A DNA stretch of 64,000 nt from Liopterus haemorrhoidalis (GCA_963971575.1 OZ020625.1:16336829-16400828), one strand, 5' to 3'. Counted from the stretch's first letter, positions 53,801 through 63,192 are shown. The notes: generated from the letters alone by a model not told the origin. Numbers and translations are program-made.

Positions 53801-55174
53801 TTACATTAGTTCCAACTTTGCCACCTTGGCGCTGAAATCGTAAAAAGATTTACTGATAGTGGAGAAATTTGATAGATATCCAAGGAGCTGCAGACCTGTA
53901 AAATAGTTTGTTACCTGGTTCGGGTGCGTCAGTTGTAGTGCGTAAAGTCTGTCTTTTCTGCACTGGCGGTGACATTGGGGAGACCACTCCATGTTCTTCC
54001 ACGTTCACATTCACATCGATATGAGTCGGTGGTTTACGGGATTTTTTCTTGGCGGGGCCGTCTTCTGCTTCAGTTTCTTTCGCTCGTTTCTCCCCAATTT
54101 CACGAAATTCTTCAATGATAGTCCTAAATCATAAGTGATAACAAATTCCGGCTAAGTACAAATTAATAATCATATATTTATAATATTTTTCTCTAAGCAA
54201 CGTGTTGCCGCTAACGAACAAAGCAAGAACTAAAACTTACGTATGCGCAAGAATTTCTTCTATAGTAGGCTCACAAGTTCGTGCGCCAAATGCCATCAAC
54301 TGCAAATCAATATTGCCAGTATCTCCAAAACCTTCCTGCAGAAAAAAAAAGACATAAAATAGTTGCAAAAACAGTGCAAACATTTATATAACTGACTTAA
54401 TAATTGCTGATAGTTCTATAGCTTATTTGCTAATTGTATATCTATAGCATTATACGTACCTCTGTTTCTTGCAGAAGTGTTTTTTGTCGAAACGGAATCT
54501 CCTCCCGCATTGTAATCTGTAGATCATGTACGCTTATTTGTTGGCTCTGAAGATTGAACGCTGCAAGTTGTCCTTCAATTTCTTCAATACCCACATCTTC
54601 CACCGCAGGAGGTTCTTTCGCAGTTGATTTTCTAGGTTTTGTTGTAGTTTTTCGCTTCTTACGTACTGGCGCTTCTTCATCTTCCGAATCAGATCTAGTT
54701 CTAATAAAAATCTTATTATAACGAATATTAAAAAATTAAATCAACTCACCTTTCTTCTAAAACTAAAGGACGTCTTATAGTAGTCATAAACGAGATGATA
54801 TTTTCTGTAAAATAAACTGTGTAAAGTGATTGTAAAAAATGTTTTAAACAATTTCATACTTTCAAATATAATCACTTGTTGTCGATGACATAAAACAGTA
54901 CCATATATAAGATGTGTAGCGAGTTTTAAAGAAAATCTCTGCCTTGGTACTTGTGATTCTGTGTTTAAAACATCCATTATATCGGAACTGCAAAAAATTC
55001 ATTAACTATAACTACAGAATATGTTTTTTTATTTGTAACATACCATATTCGAGCAATATTTAAGTCTGCGATAGCAGCTGGAGAGACTTTATTAATTCCA
55101 TAAGTGGCTACAATCCACACAATGGAGAATTTTCCTCGCTTTTTGCGACATAATAAATCTAGATCGTAAAACAT
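44829..55174 (-). CDS. Rec8: REC8-like meiotic cohesin kleisin, 11 exons, 612 aa
   Basis: Minus-strand exons: 55174-55044, 54987-54860, 54804-54750, 54700-54460, 54335-54241, 54123-53915, 52608-52415, 51936-51617, 46585-46334, 46270-46143, 44914-44829. All introns are GT..AG, all phases agree, total 1839 nt including TAA. N terminus MFYDLDLLCRKKRGKFSIVW, RICSDIMDVL and VPRQRFSLKLATHLIYG match the kleisin N domain, closer to REC8 than RAD21. Exon 4 has LQITMREEIPF. A Pro-rich centre and a C-terminal winged helix (STLDKLRRLF, AVTFSHLLNLQSKGYVV, IYPGARL) close the SMC ring. Kleisins hold sister chromatids; REC8 acts in meiosis. The 5-kb intron 8 holds element C. Confidence 0.85.
44917..46140. 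other. REC8-like intron 10, no gene seen
   Basis: About 1.2 kb of AT-rich intron between exons 10 and 11. No ORF, TIR or LTR recognised. Confidence 0.5.
46334..46585 (-). CDS. Rec8: REC8-like exon 9
   Basis: Follows intron 8 (acceptor ATTGTTAG). Reads IDIEPIEREICGPMLLVERQ then a Pro/Ser/Arg-rich stretch to ATESQR, phase 2, donor GTAACT. Exon 10 (46270-46143) begins IKSTLDKLRRLFEEND. Confidence 0.75.
46621..46960. mobile_element. MITE family M, copy 1 (intron 8)
   Basis: Inverted ends TATAATCTGTCTCATTTTGT and its complement near 46945, continuing AATACGAAACT; TA-type target likely. Inner sequence (GATCTGGTTACTTTAGTGAC) is shared with copies at 49985 and 53264. Confidence 0.75.
46963..47336. 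other. Intron 8 sequence, nothing recognised
   Basis: AT-rich intronic stretch between the MITE and the LTR element. Confidence 0.5.
47341..47510 (-). repeat. Element C 3' LTR
   Basis: 170 bp, base-for-base the same as 49761-49930. Contains AATAAAA and TATATGATATAAAA-type signals in minus sense. Confidence 0.9.
47590..49617 (-). CDS. Gag-protease-integrase-tail polyprotein, 675 codons, intact
   Basis: Start chosen at MPPKTDQAKSNETSAV (ATG 49617) because the 28 codons before it are leader-like. Gag has FNGSHDADVEAFIDAILTYK, GLSMLLEGNAATWWRGVKS and LPPPLLYREIFSREQNED; knuckles CNYCRNFGHTEMDC and CYKCQLPGYVRSNC (His replaced by Tyr). Protease: VACLDTGAKTSIAG and RMLLGMDFLRTAGIS. After ETPFAVPPYLLSP, the edge of the RT region, the frame goes straight to integrase-tail motifs KNYADKHRRPAPDYQIGDQV and KFAPRRDSTYQI, ending RRGRPRKLTSQDGQ and a basic tail. 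The RT-to-integrase-core region is missing without a stop or frameshift. Mobilisation must come from a helper element. Confidence 0.85.
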   Translation of the reverse strand: MPPKTDQAKSNETSAVTLSSEQFQELLLQISRASNSAERSINVETASTSSFGLHSGNFSKCSTRFNGSHDADVEAFIDAILTYKDCVNISDANALRGLSMLLEGNAATWWRGVKSTVLDWEDAVKTLRNAYSQKLPPPLLYREIFSREQNEDESTELFVCRIRALIAQLPYKLEERAQLDMVYGLLHRAIRKRIVRNDIISYKILLTRAREVELSRKEVKQRNEQKSSVKSLEKKERPKCNYCRNFGHTEMDCRKKTSVETKTEKLDSTQTKTAVPKYDVKTTSLVCYKCQLPGYVRSNCPNCNISKKQINPDLLEKVNFSFFSFVENFDNNVDRPLVKIHVYNKCGVACLDTGAKTSIAGTQLHDILIAKDVPYTISTLDLKLADGETRQVLAHIYFIPIKIQGRVIRTRLIAIPEYRNSRMLLGMDFLRTAGISLNLQSQNWYFNDSSMVRFPFIHEKDIQLPLSVAAVQQRSQILRSDEGEGLNSTAKERVASLLNEYEDIFAPRKEATPYAEHCIKLTDETPFAVPPYLLSPVRAREEHDRQEDHSKNYADKHRRPAPDYQIGDQVLVALHDLSSSQHKYTAKFAPRRDSTYQIASTKISNQPVGVYHSIALTPFIKPKKNKRTEPVRPILRRGRPRKLTSQDGQVEQARKDQLQPRRSQRAQNRYQKPKT
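49761..49930 (-). repeat. Element C 5' LTR
   Basis: 170 bp, identical to the 3' LTR. Followed in element sense by the primer binding site TGGCGCCC. Confidence 0.9.
49985..50325. mobile_element. MITE family M, copy 2 (intron 8)
   Basis: Inverted ends TAAGCAGTTCACTTTTGTA with TA at both sides (49985-49986, 50324-50325). The inner part (GAACAAA, GATCTGGTTATTTTGGTGA) aligns with copies 1 and 3, but the outer 9 bp differ (GCAGTTCAC instead of TCTGTCTCA). Confidence 0.75.
50326..51260 (+). mobile_element. pogo-like element, internally deleted
   Basis: 935 bp, inverted ends AGGTCAAGGAGGGTAATAAG (about 24 bp) and TA duplications at 50324-50325 and 51261-51262. Its left TA is also the right TA of the adjacent MITE. 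Only the last coding piece survives (50730-50843). Confidence 0.75.
50730..50843 (+). pseudogene. C-terminal PHD-like finger of a pogo transposase
   Basis: WADMRCCINCRLWVHEDC, then FICPNCMN and a stop at 50841-50843. This CxxC..WxHxxC..CPxC finger is common at the end of insect pogo/Tigger-like DDE_1 transposases. No catalytic domain remains. Confidence 0.6.
51386..51595. repeat. Repeat with doubled GACGTAGACGTAGAA motif
   Basis: GACGTAGACGTAGAA occurs at 51458 and 51541, each preceded by GGTTTCCAAT; the stretch ends GGTCAATTGGAAAGCAGGCTT, resembling a transposon end. Family not recognised. Confidence 0.4.
51617..51936 (-). CDS. Rec8: REC8-like exon 8 (GC-rich)
   Basis: Starts SGELFNNSRIERFARM after acceptor TTTCTTAG and ends in phase 2 before GTACAT. 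Middle reads TDILAVVAGLLGPGAAEEG and LPEPLIAEASLRPHMQ. Strongly GC-rich in an AT-rich neighbourhood, like exons 7 and 9. Plus-strand ORFs over it are shadows. Confidence 0.75.
51974..52195. repeat. CCGGTT-rich repeat, copy 2 (inverted)
   Basis: Begins AGGGCTTCGAATCGGAACTG and continues through AACCGAAAACCG and TTCAGATAATGTTTATG; inverted relative to 30060-30323. Lies in REC8-like intron 7. Confidence 0.7.
53028..53105. repeat. (GACA/GACG)n microsatellite at a repeat end
   Basis: A run of GACA and GACG units, preceded by TTTGCTCTGCACGTGTACAC. In REC8-like intron 6. Confidence 0.8.
53264..53450. mobile_element. MITE family M, copy 3 (intron 6)
   Basis: Ends TATAATCCGTCTCAATTTGT and complement (TACAAAATGAGACAGATAAT), shorter inside than copy 1 but with the same GATCTGGTTACTTTGGTAAC stretch. 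Confidence 0.75.
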
Positions 55175-55890
55175 CTTCACACTATATTTTCAAGACGATT
55201 TATTCTTTTATTTAGAAATAAATAGAGCTAAAAACATTTACACATGTAAATTAACACACTATGAATATAACTGATTATTTTTATTCAAATTACTTGCGTA
55301 TTTCTGGAAATATTAATATTTTTATAAGAGCGATTTGCACTTTTACTACTCTGTAACACAAAATTCTATCGACTGCCACACTATTCAAAAGACAACACGT
55401 GATTGGTTGGTTGAGCATTCTTCCAAAAATTACAACCAATCACGTAACGTGTTACTAAAGTATACATACGAGCAAAACTTAAACCTCTAAAGCAATTTTT
55501 AAATATGATTTATTTCTTTATTTTACCACGAAACTCTTTCAAAATACTTACCAACATACAATGATACATTGTTAATAGAACTGTGTATTTTTATTACTCT
55601 TACCTGTGTATTTCTTGAGATATGTGCAGTTTAATCACAGGAAATTGGAACACATTTTCGTATTGGAAACTGATTTCATTGGTTTGTCAAGGCAGCCATT
55701 TGGTCACAAACCCAATCAGAAACCAGTTGTTCTAAAATTATTATTCAAAACAGAACCGCTAAACGAATTAACAGCATATTTAGATATTTAACGCCAATTA
55801 ATGGTAAGTAATCGAATAATTAAACACAAAACATGTTTTAAAATCATAAATTATTTTATTTCATCAATATTCACAATTAAATTGACATAG
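55175..55890. promoter_or_regulatory. 5' flank of REC8-like gene with inverted CCAAT pair
   Basis: No gene seen. At 55396-55450 the inverted pair ACGTGATTGGTTG / CAACCAATCACGT holds two CCAAT boxes facing each other and an E-box CACGTG about 220 bp upstream of the start codon. Promoter role is inference. Confidence 0.35.
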
Positions 55891-56158
55891 TGTAACATAT
55901 CATAGGAGGTCTTGAAAAAACAATAATTGTTATGTTAACTATTGTGTTCTGTGATGTTAACACTAATGTCATTGTAAGTGAATGTAATAGATACAGATTA
56001 TTAATAAAGAATACATTATAATTGGAGGTCTTGAAAAAACAATAATTGTGATGTTAATAGTAATGTCATTGTACATATGTGAAGGTAATAGATACTGATT
56101 AGTAATAAAGAATACATTTTAATTAAATAATGAGAATTACTTTATAGATAATACACAA
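55891..56158 (+). repeat. Gypsy D 5' LTR with internal duplication
   Basis: Starts TGTAACATATCATAGG and ends near AATACACA, followed by TGGCGCAGCCGTGAC (primer binding site, 56161). The segment GGAGGTCTTGAAAAAACAAT...AATAAAGAATACATT is present twice (55906 and 56022), so the polyadenylation-like AATAAAG is doubled; the 3' LTR has it once. Confidence 0.75.
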
Positions 56159-56307
56159 CATGGCGCAGCCGTGACTAGTTTTTATATAGTGAAAAATAAA
56201 TAAATATATATTTTTTAAAAAATTCAGTCAAAAAGTCATTAATCAAAAGTAATTTATAAAATGGATCCACACGCAAAATTAACGTTATAGTCGGATTGCT
56301 GATAGGT

Positions 56308-56480
56308 TAGGGTGACCATTTTCTTAACAAGGGAATGCGGGACAGAGCAAAAAAAGGTCCTCATCTCCCAAATCCAAGTGAAGAGCAAAAAAAAGGTCCT
56401 CATCTCCCAAAATACAAATGAAGAGCAAAAAAAAAGTCCTCACCTCCCAAATACAAAATACGGGACGAATGGTCACCCTA
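56308..56480. mobile_element. hAT MITE, second copy (inverted)
   Basis: 173 bp, ends TAGGGTGACCATT / AATGGTCACCCTA as at 1308-1542, opposite orientation, three units of AAAAAGGTCCTCA(T/C)CTCCCAA. Flanks TGATAGGT and TGATGGT suggest an imperfect 8-bp duplication. Confidence 0.85.
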
Positions 56481-56789
56481 TGATGGTGACTGTTACATGT
56501 ATGTATCAAGTAGTGCATTCATATAATAATCTAGTTACCATTTTTCAGCGATTTTAAAAATGTTTTTTGTTATTTATGTTAACTGTCAGTGTCTGGTGAT
56601 AAATATTAATTAAAATACGGCTTGCGGTCAGTTTAGTTTTTACTTTAATTTTAAATCTGCTGGAATAAACAACAAATTATAATCCAAAATTTATGTATGA
56701 GTATTAATTTTTCCTTATTTATAATTATAACCTTAAAATTAATAATTTTGTTTGTTTGAGTACTTCTGTAAATTTATTTTGGCGCTCTA

Positions 56790-57000
56790 ATTATTATTAT
56801 TATTATTATTATTAAGATAAGAGCAGAAGCCAAGGGCTTGTTATGCTCAATATACATGACATATGTTATACTTACAAACTACTTAAATATTATTTTACAG
56901 TCTAAACAAATGTAACAAAAACAGTAAATTCAAAATTACAATAAAATTAAAATTATAGTTATTATACTTAGATCTAACATTAAACAAATATTCAAAACTC
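56790..57000 (-). mobile_element. LINE 3' tail fragment
   Basis: (ATT)n at 56792-56814 followed by AAGAGCAGAAGCCAAGGGCT and TGTTATGCTCAATATA, the inverse of the 3' end at 23840-23911. No coding part recognised with confidence. Confidence 0.6.
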
Positions 57001-57197
57001 AGGGGAAAAGGTAGCTTATCCTAGCTTTGAAAGTAAAGATTCGAATTAGTAAAGATATCTACGAATCATGTCATTTCTTTCTAATGTTTTGTTTTTTATT
57101 CAAATAATTTGGAAGGTTAGTTGTCAACTTGCGTCACTATACGTTACTATGGGTATGCAAATAATTATAATGATATAGACAGAGAAAGCATATAGTA

Positions 57198-58223
57198 TTG
57201 AATATCGATACTTGTAGCAACGAACAGTCACTTATCAGCAATCCGACTATACCAATGAGTTTTGAAGGTAATATAGCAGAATATTTCAAGAAATTCAAAC
57301 AGTCCTTTGAAATATATCTGTTAGCAGCAGAAAAGAATGAAAAGGCTGATGTAATAAAAATAGCTCTGCTTCTCAACACAATTGGTGAAGAAGGAGTAGA
57401 AATATTTAATAATTTCAGTCTGGGAGAAGAAGATAGAAAAAAATATTCAAAGGTAATGAAAGAATTTGAAGAATATATGAATCCTAGAAAGAATGTAATA
57501 TATGAAAGGTTCAAGTTCTACAAGAATACAAGAAGAAAATGAACCATTTGATCACTTTCTACAAGATCTTAAAACGCTGGTAAAAACTTGTGAGTTCAAA
57601 GATCCAAATGAAATGGTAAGAGACAGGGTAGTCTTGGGTATCAATGATAAAGTGTTACAAGAAAAATTATTGAACCAAGATAAACTAACATTCGAATCAT
57701 GTATAAAATCTTGTCGCGCCCAGGAATTAATAAAATTGCAAGTAAAAAATTTACAAGAAGATAAAAAACCAGTGGATAGATTAAAAGTAAAACATAAGAA
57801 AAATGAAGAATTCTTTTGTCAAAGATGTAAATCCAAACATGGACCGAAAAGCTGTGCTGCATTTGGTAAAAAATGTACGAAATGTGGAAAAATTAATCAC
57901 TTTGCAGTGGCATGTCGTACACCATCTAGAAGGCAGAAGAATCTAGCTGAACTGAATCAAGAAGAATGTCAATCTGAAGAGTTGTTCGTGGACCTTGTGA
58001 ACATAAATGAAGTGAAGTTAGGCCAGACTGAGTGGAGTCAAGAAATGCAGGTTGAAGGCACCGAAGTTCTTTTCAAGTTGGATTCAGGATCTGAAGTGAA
58101 TATACTTACGAAAAAAGAATATGACAAGATAATAGAAGGTAAACCAAATTTAAAGAAGAGTCTGAAGCAAACAAGAATTATTTTAGAAGCCTATGGAGGT
58201 TCAAAGTTAAAACCTAAAGGTAG
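57198..58223 (+). pseudogene. Gypsy D gag and protease N part
   Basis: Gag begins at MSFEGNIAEYFKKFKQSFEI (57255). A +1 shift near 57525 leads to IQEENEPFDHFLQDLKTL. Knuckles CQRCKSKHGPKSC and CTKCGKINHFAVAC, then protease LFKLDSGSEVNILTKKEYD. At 58223 a solo LTR is inserted; the frame resumes at 59405 with GSIKLNCKN and SLLGLKDCEKLGL. Confidence 0.8.
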
Positions 58224-59404
58224 TGTTGGGCCCGCTAGGCGCCCCAATTTCCCAATTTTGTAATTTTAATTAATTTAATGTAAAAACACAGTTCCTGTGA
58301 TATTTAGCTATGTTTTAGGCCAACTAGGGCCATCTACACATTATTTATTGCACTTTTGTGCAGGTCTAGTGCATTAGTTGACCGCAATTAACAGGTCGCT
58401 GACTGCTCATTATTAATTAACCTGTTCGTTGCGATAACGTTTTTCTTAACCGCATGGTTCATATAACCTAAAACCAGTGTTTTTCTTCTCGGCTTTTTAT
58501 ACCGTGTTTATTTCGGATTTACGACCCGAAATAACAATGTTATTAAAACCGCATTCGTCAGCCTTACAAACTGACGAATAAATATAGTGCAACTTATAAT
58601 TCTTTGTGTGACAACCAGATCAGCTGATTCATCTCCAGACGAGCTATCCGGTTAACAGGAAGATTTGACCGCCTGCCAGAATCCAGCTAAGTGTCTAACA
58701 CTGTAGTTTATTCCTCTATTATATGAGAATTTATATTTATATGAAAACATTCTAGTTTGAATTTTATACCACAATATTGTTTACTCTGGAGTAAGTTCAT
58801 TCCGAACTTATTTCATTTCCAGGTTTCATTTAGTAATTGTTGTTAAATTCTTTAGTACAGCCGTAAGCTAATATAATTTAGTAACAATAATTTTGCATAT
58901 TGTTGTTAATTTGCAAGTATTAATGTTCTAACATTCATTTATTGTATTTAATTTACATGTGCCTTCAGCTGATATTTCTTTAATTATTAGTGCAATTTAA
59001 CCATTTGTTTGTTGCAAATTTATTTGTAGTTCTAATTAATATTGAACTAAAGCTTGGTTTTCACCACAACACATTTATATTTATAGTGTTAACTATAAGT
59101 TTTGTACTGTAATATTATTATTGTATTGTGTCCGACAAAGTATACAGCGAGGGCTACCACTCCTTTGTGCTAGTCTCCTAGATCAGCCCCTAGGAGCAGA
59201 AGAGTTAAAATCCCCCCTCTTTCCTTAAGGTTGAAACCGCGGTTACTCAACTCACTGCGCGTACGTCCACGACACGATAGACCATTCTATTTACCGGCGC
59301 GCTGCGCTACCAATATATATCGGTCCTTCGAGTTTTACAATCGTCGACCATTGTGTAACGCTGTCTTGATCTACGGCTACTACCAAACGTAGTCGGGCGC
59401 TACA
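58224..59404 (+). mobile_element. Solo LTR, 1181 bp
   Basis: Begins TGTTGGGCCC and ends GGGCGCTACA (TG..CA), flanked by the 5-bp duplication GGTAG (58219-58223, 59405-59409). Removing it with one duplication restores the protease frame. No ORF. It contains AATAAA near 58578. Solo LTRs form by LTR-LTR recombination. Orientation inferred from TG..CA only. Family (Gypsy, BEL or other) not determined. Confidence 0.8.
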
Positions 59405-62245
59405 GGTAGTATTAAACTAAACTGTAAGAATAAAGGAATCTCTACTACTATTGAATTTCTAATAGTTAATAGCTCAAAATCTTTATTAGGTTTAAAAGAT
59501 TGTGAAAAGTTAGGGCTAATTAAAAGAATTAATAATATAGAGTATCGAGATGTAGACATGTTCATAAAAAATAATGAAGTCATTTTTACAGGTCAAGGGG
59601 TATTTAAAGATAAATGTTCTATTAAATTAGCAGATAGCGTACCAGTGACATTACCTCCATGTCGCATACCTTTAGCTCTAAGGGATAGATTAAAGGTTAA
59701 ATTAGATGAATTAGAAAAGAAAGGAATAATTACAAAATTGAATGAACCTGTAGAATGGTTACATAATTTAGTAATTATTGAGAAAAAAGATAAATCGCTT
59801 AGACTTTGTTTTGATCCCCAGGAACTTAACAAAGTCATAGAGAAGGAACATTGTTTGATTCCTACATTAGATGCTGTAGCTCTTAAATTAAAAGGTAAGA
59901 CTATTTACACTGTATTAGATTTAAATGATGGTTTCTATCAAGTAGAACAAGTTCTATTATTTTCATCAAGATGAGAAGTCAAGTTTGTTATGTTCATTTA
60001 ACAGTCCTTATGGATCTTATAAATTTAACCGTCTACCTTTTGGTTTATCGCTGGCTCCTGAATATTTTCAGAAAAATAATTATAGACATTTTAGTGATAT
60101 AGAGGGTGTTACAGTCTATATCGATGATATCATAATTGCAGCTAATAATGTACAAGAACATGACTTAATCTTGAGAGAAGTTGTTGAAAGAGCAAAAAAA
60201 CACAACACTAAATTCAATAAGAACAAAATACAGTTTAAACAGAAAAGTGTTGGTATATAGGACATATTTTTGATTCTCAGGGTATGAGACCAGACGAAGC
60301 AAAGATTCAAGCTATAACCAGATTATCAGAGTCTAAAAATAAAAAAGAATTGCAGAGTATTTTAGGTATGATAAATTATTTAAGGGCCTATATACCAAAT
60401 TTAGCAAATTTAACAGCATCTTTAAGAATGTTATTAAAAAATAATATAGTGTTTCAGTGGAAATAAATTCATAGGAAAGCATTAAATAATATAAAAGATA
60501 TATTATGTAAAGCACCTGTGCTTGCGACATTTGATGATAAAAAATTACCAATAATTCAGACTGACGCATCAAAAGATGGTTTAGGATCAGTTTTGTTACA
60601 AGTAGGTAGACCAGTAGCTTTTGCTTCTAGGGCATTGACTGAGAGCGAAAAAGAGTTTGCACAAATTGAAAAAGAACTGTTAGCTATAACATATTCATTG
60701 AAAAAGTTCCATCAATATGTTTATGGTAGAAAGGTAATGGTAATAACCGATCATAAACCATTAATTTCTATTATGAATAAATCAATTTCTAAAATAGATA
60801 ATTCCAGATTGCAAAGAATAAAATTAAAAATAATTAAGTATGATATTCAGTTAGTCTATAAACCTGGTAAAGAGATGCATATTGCAGATCTTTTATCGAG
60901 GAATTTTACCAAAGATACAGTTAATAATGATGAAACTTTAGATGAAATTGTTCACAGTGTAAGTGTAAATTTACAAATGAGTGATGTAAGAAAAGCACAA
61001 TTTAAAAAGTTTACTATGGAAGACGGTGAACTTTGTAAACTTGTAGTATATTGTAAAAACGGATGGCCAAAATCGTTTAAAAATGTTGCAATAAAAGTTA
61101 AATCTTATTGGAAATTACAAAATGACATTCATGTTGCTGATAATTTAGTATTTTATACACAAAGGGTCATAGTTCCTTTAAAACTTAGATCTGACATGTT
61201 ACAAAAGTTACATGAAGATCATTTTGGTATAACCAAAACCAAATTGAGGGCTCATGAAGTATTATTTTGGCCAGGTATGAATAATCAAATTAGCGATTTA
61301 ATTTCCAGTTGTAAAAAATGTGAAAGATATCGAAATGCTAATACTAAAAATTATTTATTACCACATGAAATACCAAAATATCCATTTCAAAAATTGGCAA
61401 CAGATATTTTAGATTATAGTGGCAAAGCTTATTTAGTAGTTTTTGATTTTTATTCAAAATGGCTTGAAATAGTATTATTAAATAATAAAAAGGCTGAAGA
61501 TGTTATTCGGGTACTTAAAAATATATTTTCAACCCACGGAGTACCTAGTATTTTAATATCAGACAATATGCCTTTCGGATCGTACAAATTCAAAAGGTTT
61601 GCTAATGAATGGGACATTACAATTAAAACGTCTAGTCCGTATTAAAGTAGATCTAATGGATTTGCTGAGAGGAGTGTTCAAATAGCGAAAAATATACTGA
61701 GAAAAAATGTAGATTTGTCAATAGCTTTATTAGAATATCGTACAACGCCATTAGCAGCGTTAAATGTTTGTCCTTGTCAGTTAATGTTTAACAGAAGAAT
61801 AAAAACAAAGTTAAAGATAAGTGAATACTTATTACAACCAAAATTGCAAAACACAAAGGTTATTAATGAAAAAATAAAAATGAAACAGGAATTGTGTAAA
61901 AAGTATTTTGATACGCATGCTAGAGATTTAAAAAAGCTAGAAGTAGGAGATCAGGTATTAAGCAATACTGATAGACACAGGAACAAAGAATGGGAAAAAG
62001 GTGTTATAATTGGAAAGGCAAAAGAGCCTAGATCATACGTAGTTAAGAATTCAAAGAGTAATACAGTTAGAAGGAATAGAGAGCATCTTCGTAAATCGCA
62101 TAATAAAACACAGTTTGAAACTTTGATGGAAGATGAAAATAATCAGGCAGACAATGAAAACATTTCTAATAGTAATAATGACAACTTACCAGTTACTCGG
62201 ACAAGGAAAGTTCCAACAAAGTTAAAAGACTATGTTTTATATTAG
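59405..62245 (+). pseudogene. Gypsy D pol: protease end, RT, RNase H, integrase
   Basis: RT: WLHNLVIIEKKDKSLRLCFD, TVLDLNDGFYQVE, frameshift near 59955, then LPFGLSLAPEYFQKNN and catalytic VYIDDIIIAA. Another shift near 60258, a TAA at 60464. RNase H: IIQTDASKDGLGSVLLQ and VITDHKPLISIM. Integrase: HEDHFGITKTK...CKKCERY, ATDILDY, LISDN and, after a stop at 61643, SNGFAERSVQIAKNI (catalytic E), then YRTTPLAALNVCPCQLMF and C-terminal LEVGDQVLSNTDR. All domains in Gypsy order; inactive. Confidence 0.85.
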
Positions 62246-62384
62246 TACAAACTGTATATTTATATCAATTATTGTATTAAAGTAGATTGATTTTAAATTA
62301 TGTTTATTTATTTGTTAATTTTCATACTAATTTTTGTGAACATTATTGTAATATTAAATATTTTTCTTCTCAATTTTTCCTCAG

Positions 62385-62425
62385 ATATACTGAAGAAGAC
62401 AATAAAATTGTCGAAACCGGTCTAT
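62385..62425 (+). ncRNA. Hammerhead-like hairpin motif
   Basis: CTGAAGA, then A, a perfect hairpin GACAAT-AAA-ATTGTC, then GAAACCGGTC. CUGANGA and GAAA flanking a stem II are the hammerhead ribozyme core, with GGTC as a possible cleavage triplet, but one extra base lies between CTGAAGA and the stem and stem I is weak. Lies between Gypsy D pol and its 3' LTR. Confidence 0.3.
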
Positions 62426-62573
62426 TCAAATATATGGAATATCTAAGTGTTTTACTTATTGACCTAATATCCCAAGAATTGACTACATAATTTAACTTAC
62501 TCCAAGGTCGAAAAGAAATACCAGTAGATTGATTTTGTTATTTTTTTTAGAAAAATAGGAAGATGTAACATAT

Positions 62574-62700
62574 CATAGGTCTTGAAAAAACAATAATTGT
62601 TATGTTGATAGTAATGTCATTGTATGTGAATGTAATCAATACAGATTATTATTAATAAAGAATACATTATAATTAAATACTTAGTGAGAATTACTTTATT
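62574..62700 (+). repeat. Gypsy D 3' LTR
   Basis: TGTAACATATCATAGGTCTT to GAGAATTACTTTATT; matches the 5' LTR but without the internal duplication and diverging after TTTAT at the end. Confidence 0.75.
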
Positions 62701-62704
62701 GTGT

Positions 62705-63115
62705 AAGGTTGTTGGTGAGTGAGAGCGACCGACCGTCATCGTAAACGTTTTCTTACCGTTAAATAAAATTAAGTTAAAATATCTATATTTCAGCCTAATT
62801 TATTTACAAATTGTTCAGTTAATGTGTTTATAATAATAATAATATAATAATAATATATAGTGTAGTAATTTTTAAAATACATGGACCATAAAACAATATT
62901 TGAATAATCAGGTGTCGTTAATAAAGGTGATTCTTGTTTTAATCACTTCATTGTAAAGATAAGTACTCTAATTTATATTCCCTTTGTTCTATACTTATTT
63001 GTTTCCATCCGTGGTCTTTCTTTTGTTTTGTGAATTTGTAAGTCCTCATGATAGGCCCCTTGAGGTGAAAATTTGTGTCCCTGTCATTACTCTTTTAAAA
63101 CAGTCAACTTTATTC
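62705..63115. other. AT-rich flank, no gene seen
   Basis: Contains (TAA)n-like runs at 62831-62860; nothing else recognised. Confidence 0.4.
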
Positions 63116-63192
63116 TCAGTGGTACTCGTAGAGTAACGGTTAAAACACTCGACTTCCAAACTGAAGAACCAGTGTTCAAATCTAGTCACCGT
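63116..63192 (+). ncRNA. tRNA-like sequence (SINE head or decayed tRNA)
   Basis: A-box-like TAGAGTAACGG and B-box-like GTTCAAATCTAG about 35 bp apart in a 75-bp tRNA-sized stretch. Anticodon and T stems do not pair well, so a working tRNA is unlikely. A T-rich tract follows. Confidence 0.4.

Larger units (their letters stand above)
55891..62700 (+). mobile_element. Ty3/Gypsy element D, decayed, with three insertions
   Basis: 5' LTR 55891-56158, primer site, gag from about 57198, pol to 62245, purine-rich AAAAATAGGAAGA (62561-62573) and 3' LTR 62574-62700. Insertions: hAT MITE 56308-56480, LINE tail about 56790-57000 (minus) and a solo LTR 58224-59404 inside protease. Confidence 0.8.

Noticed and set aside
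63116..63192. Working tRNA gene
   Set aside because: A- and B-box-like words are present but the anticodon and T stems do not pair, so only a tRNA-like relic is called.
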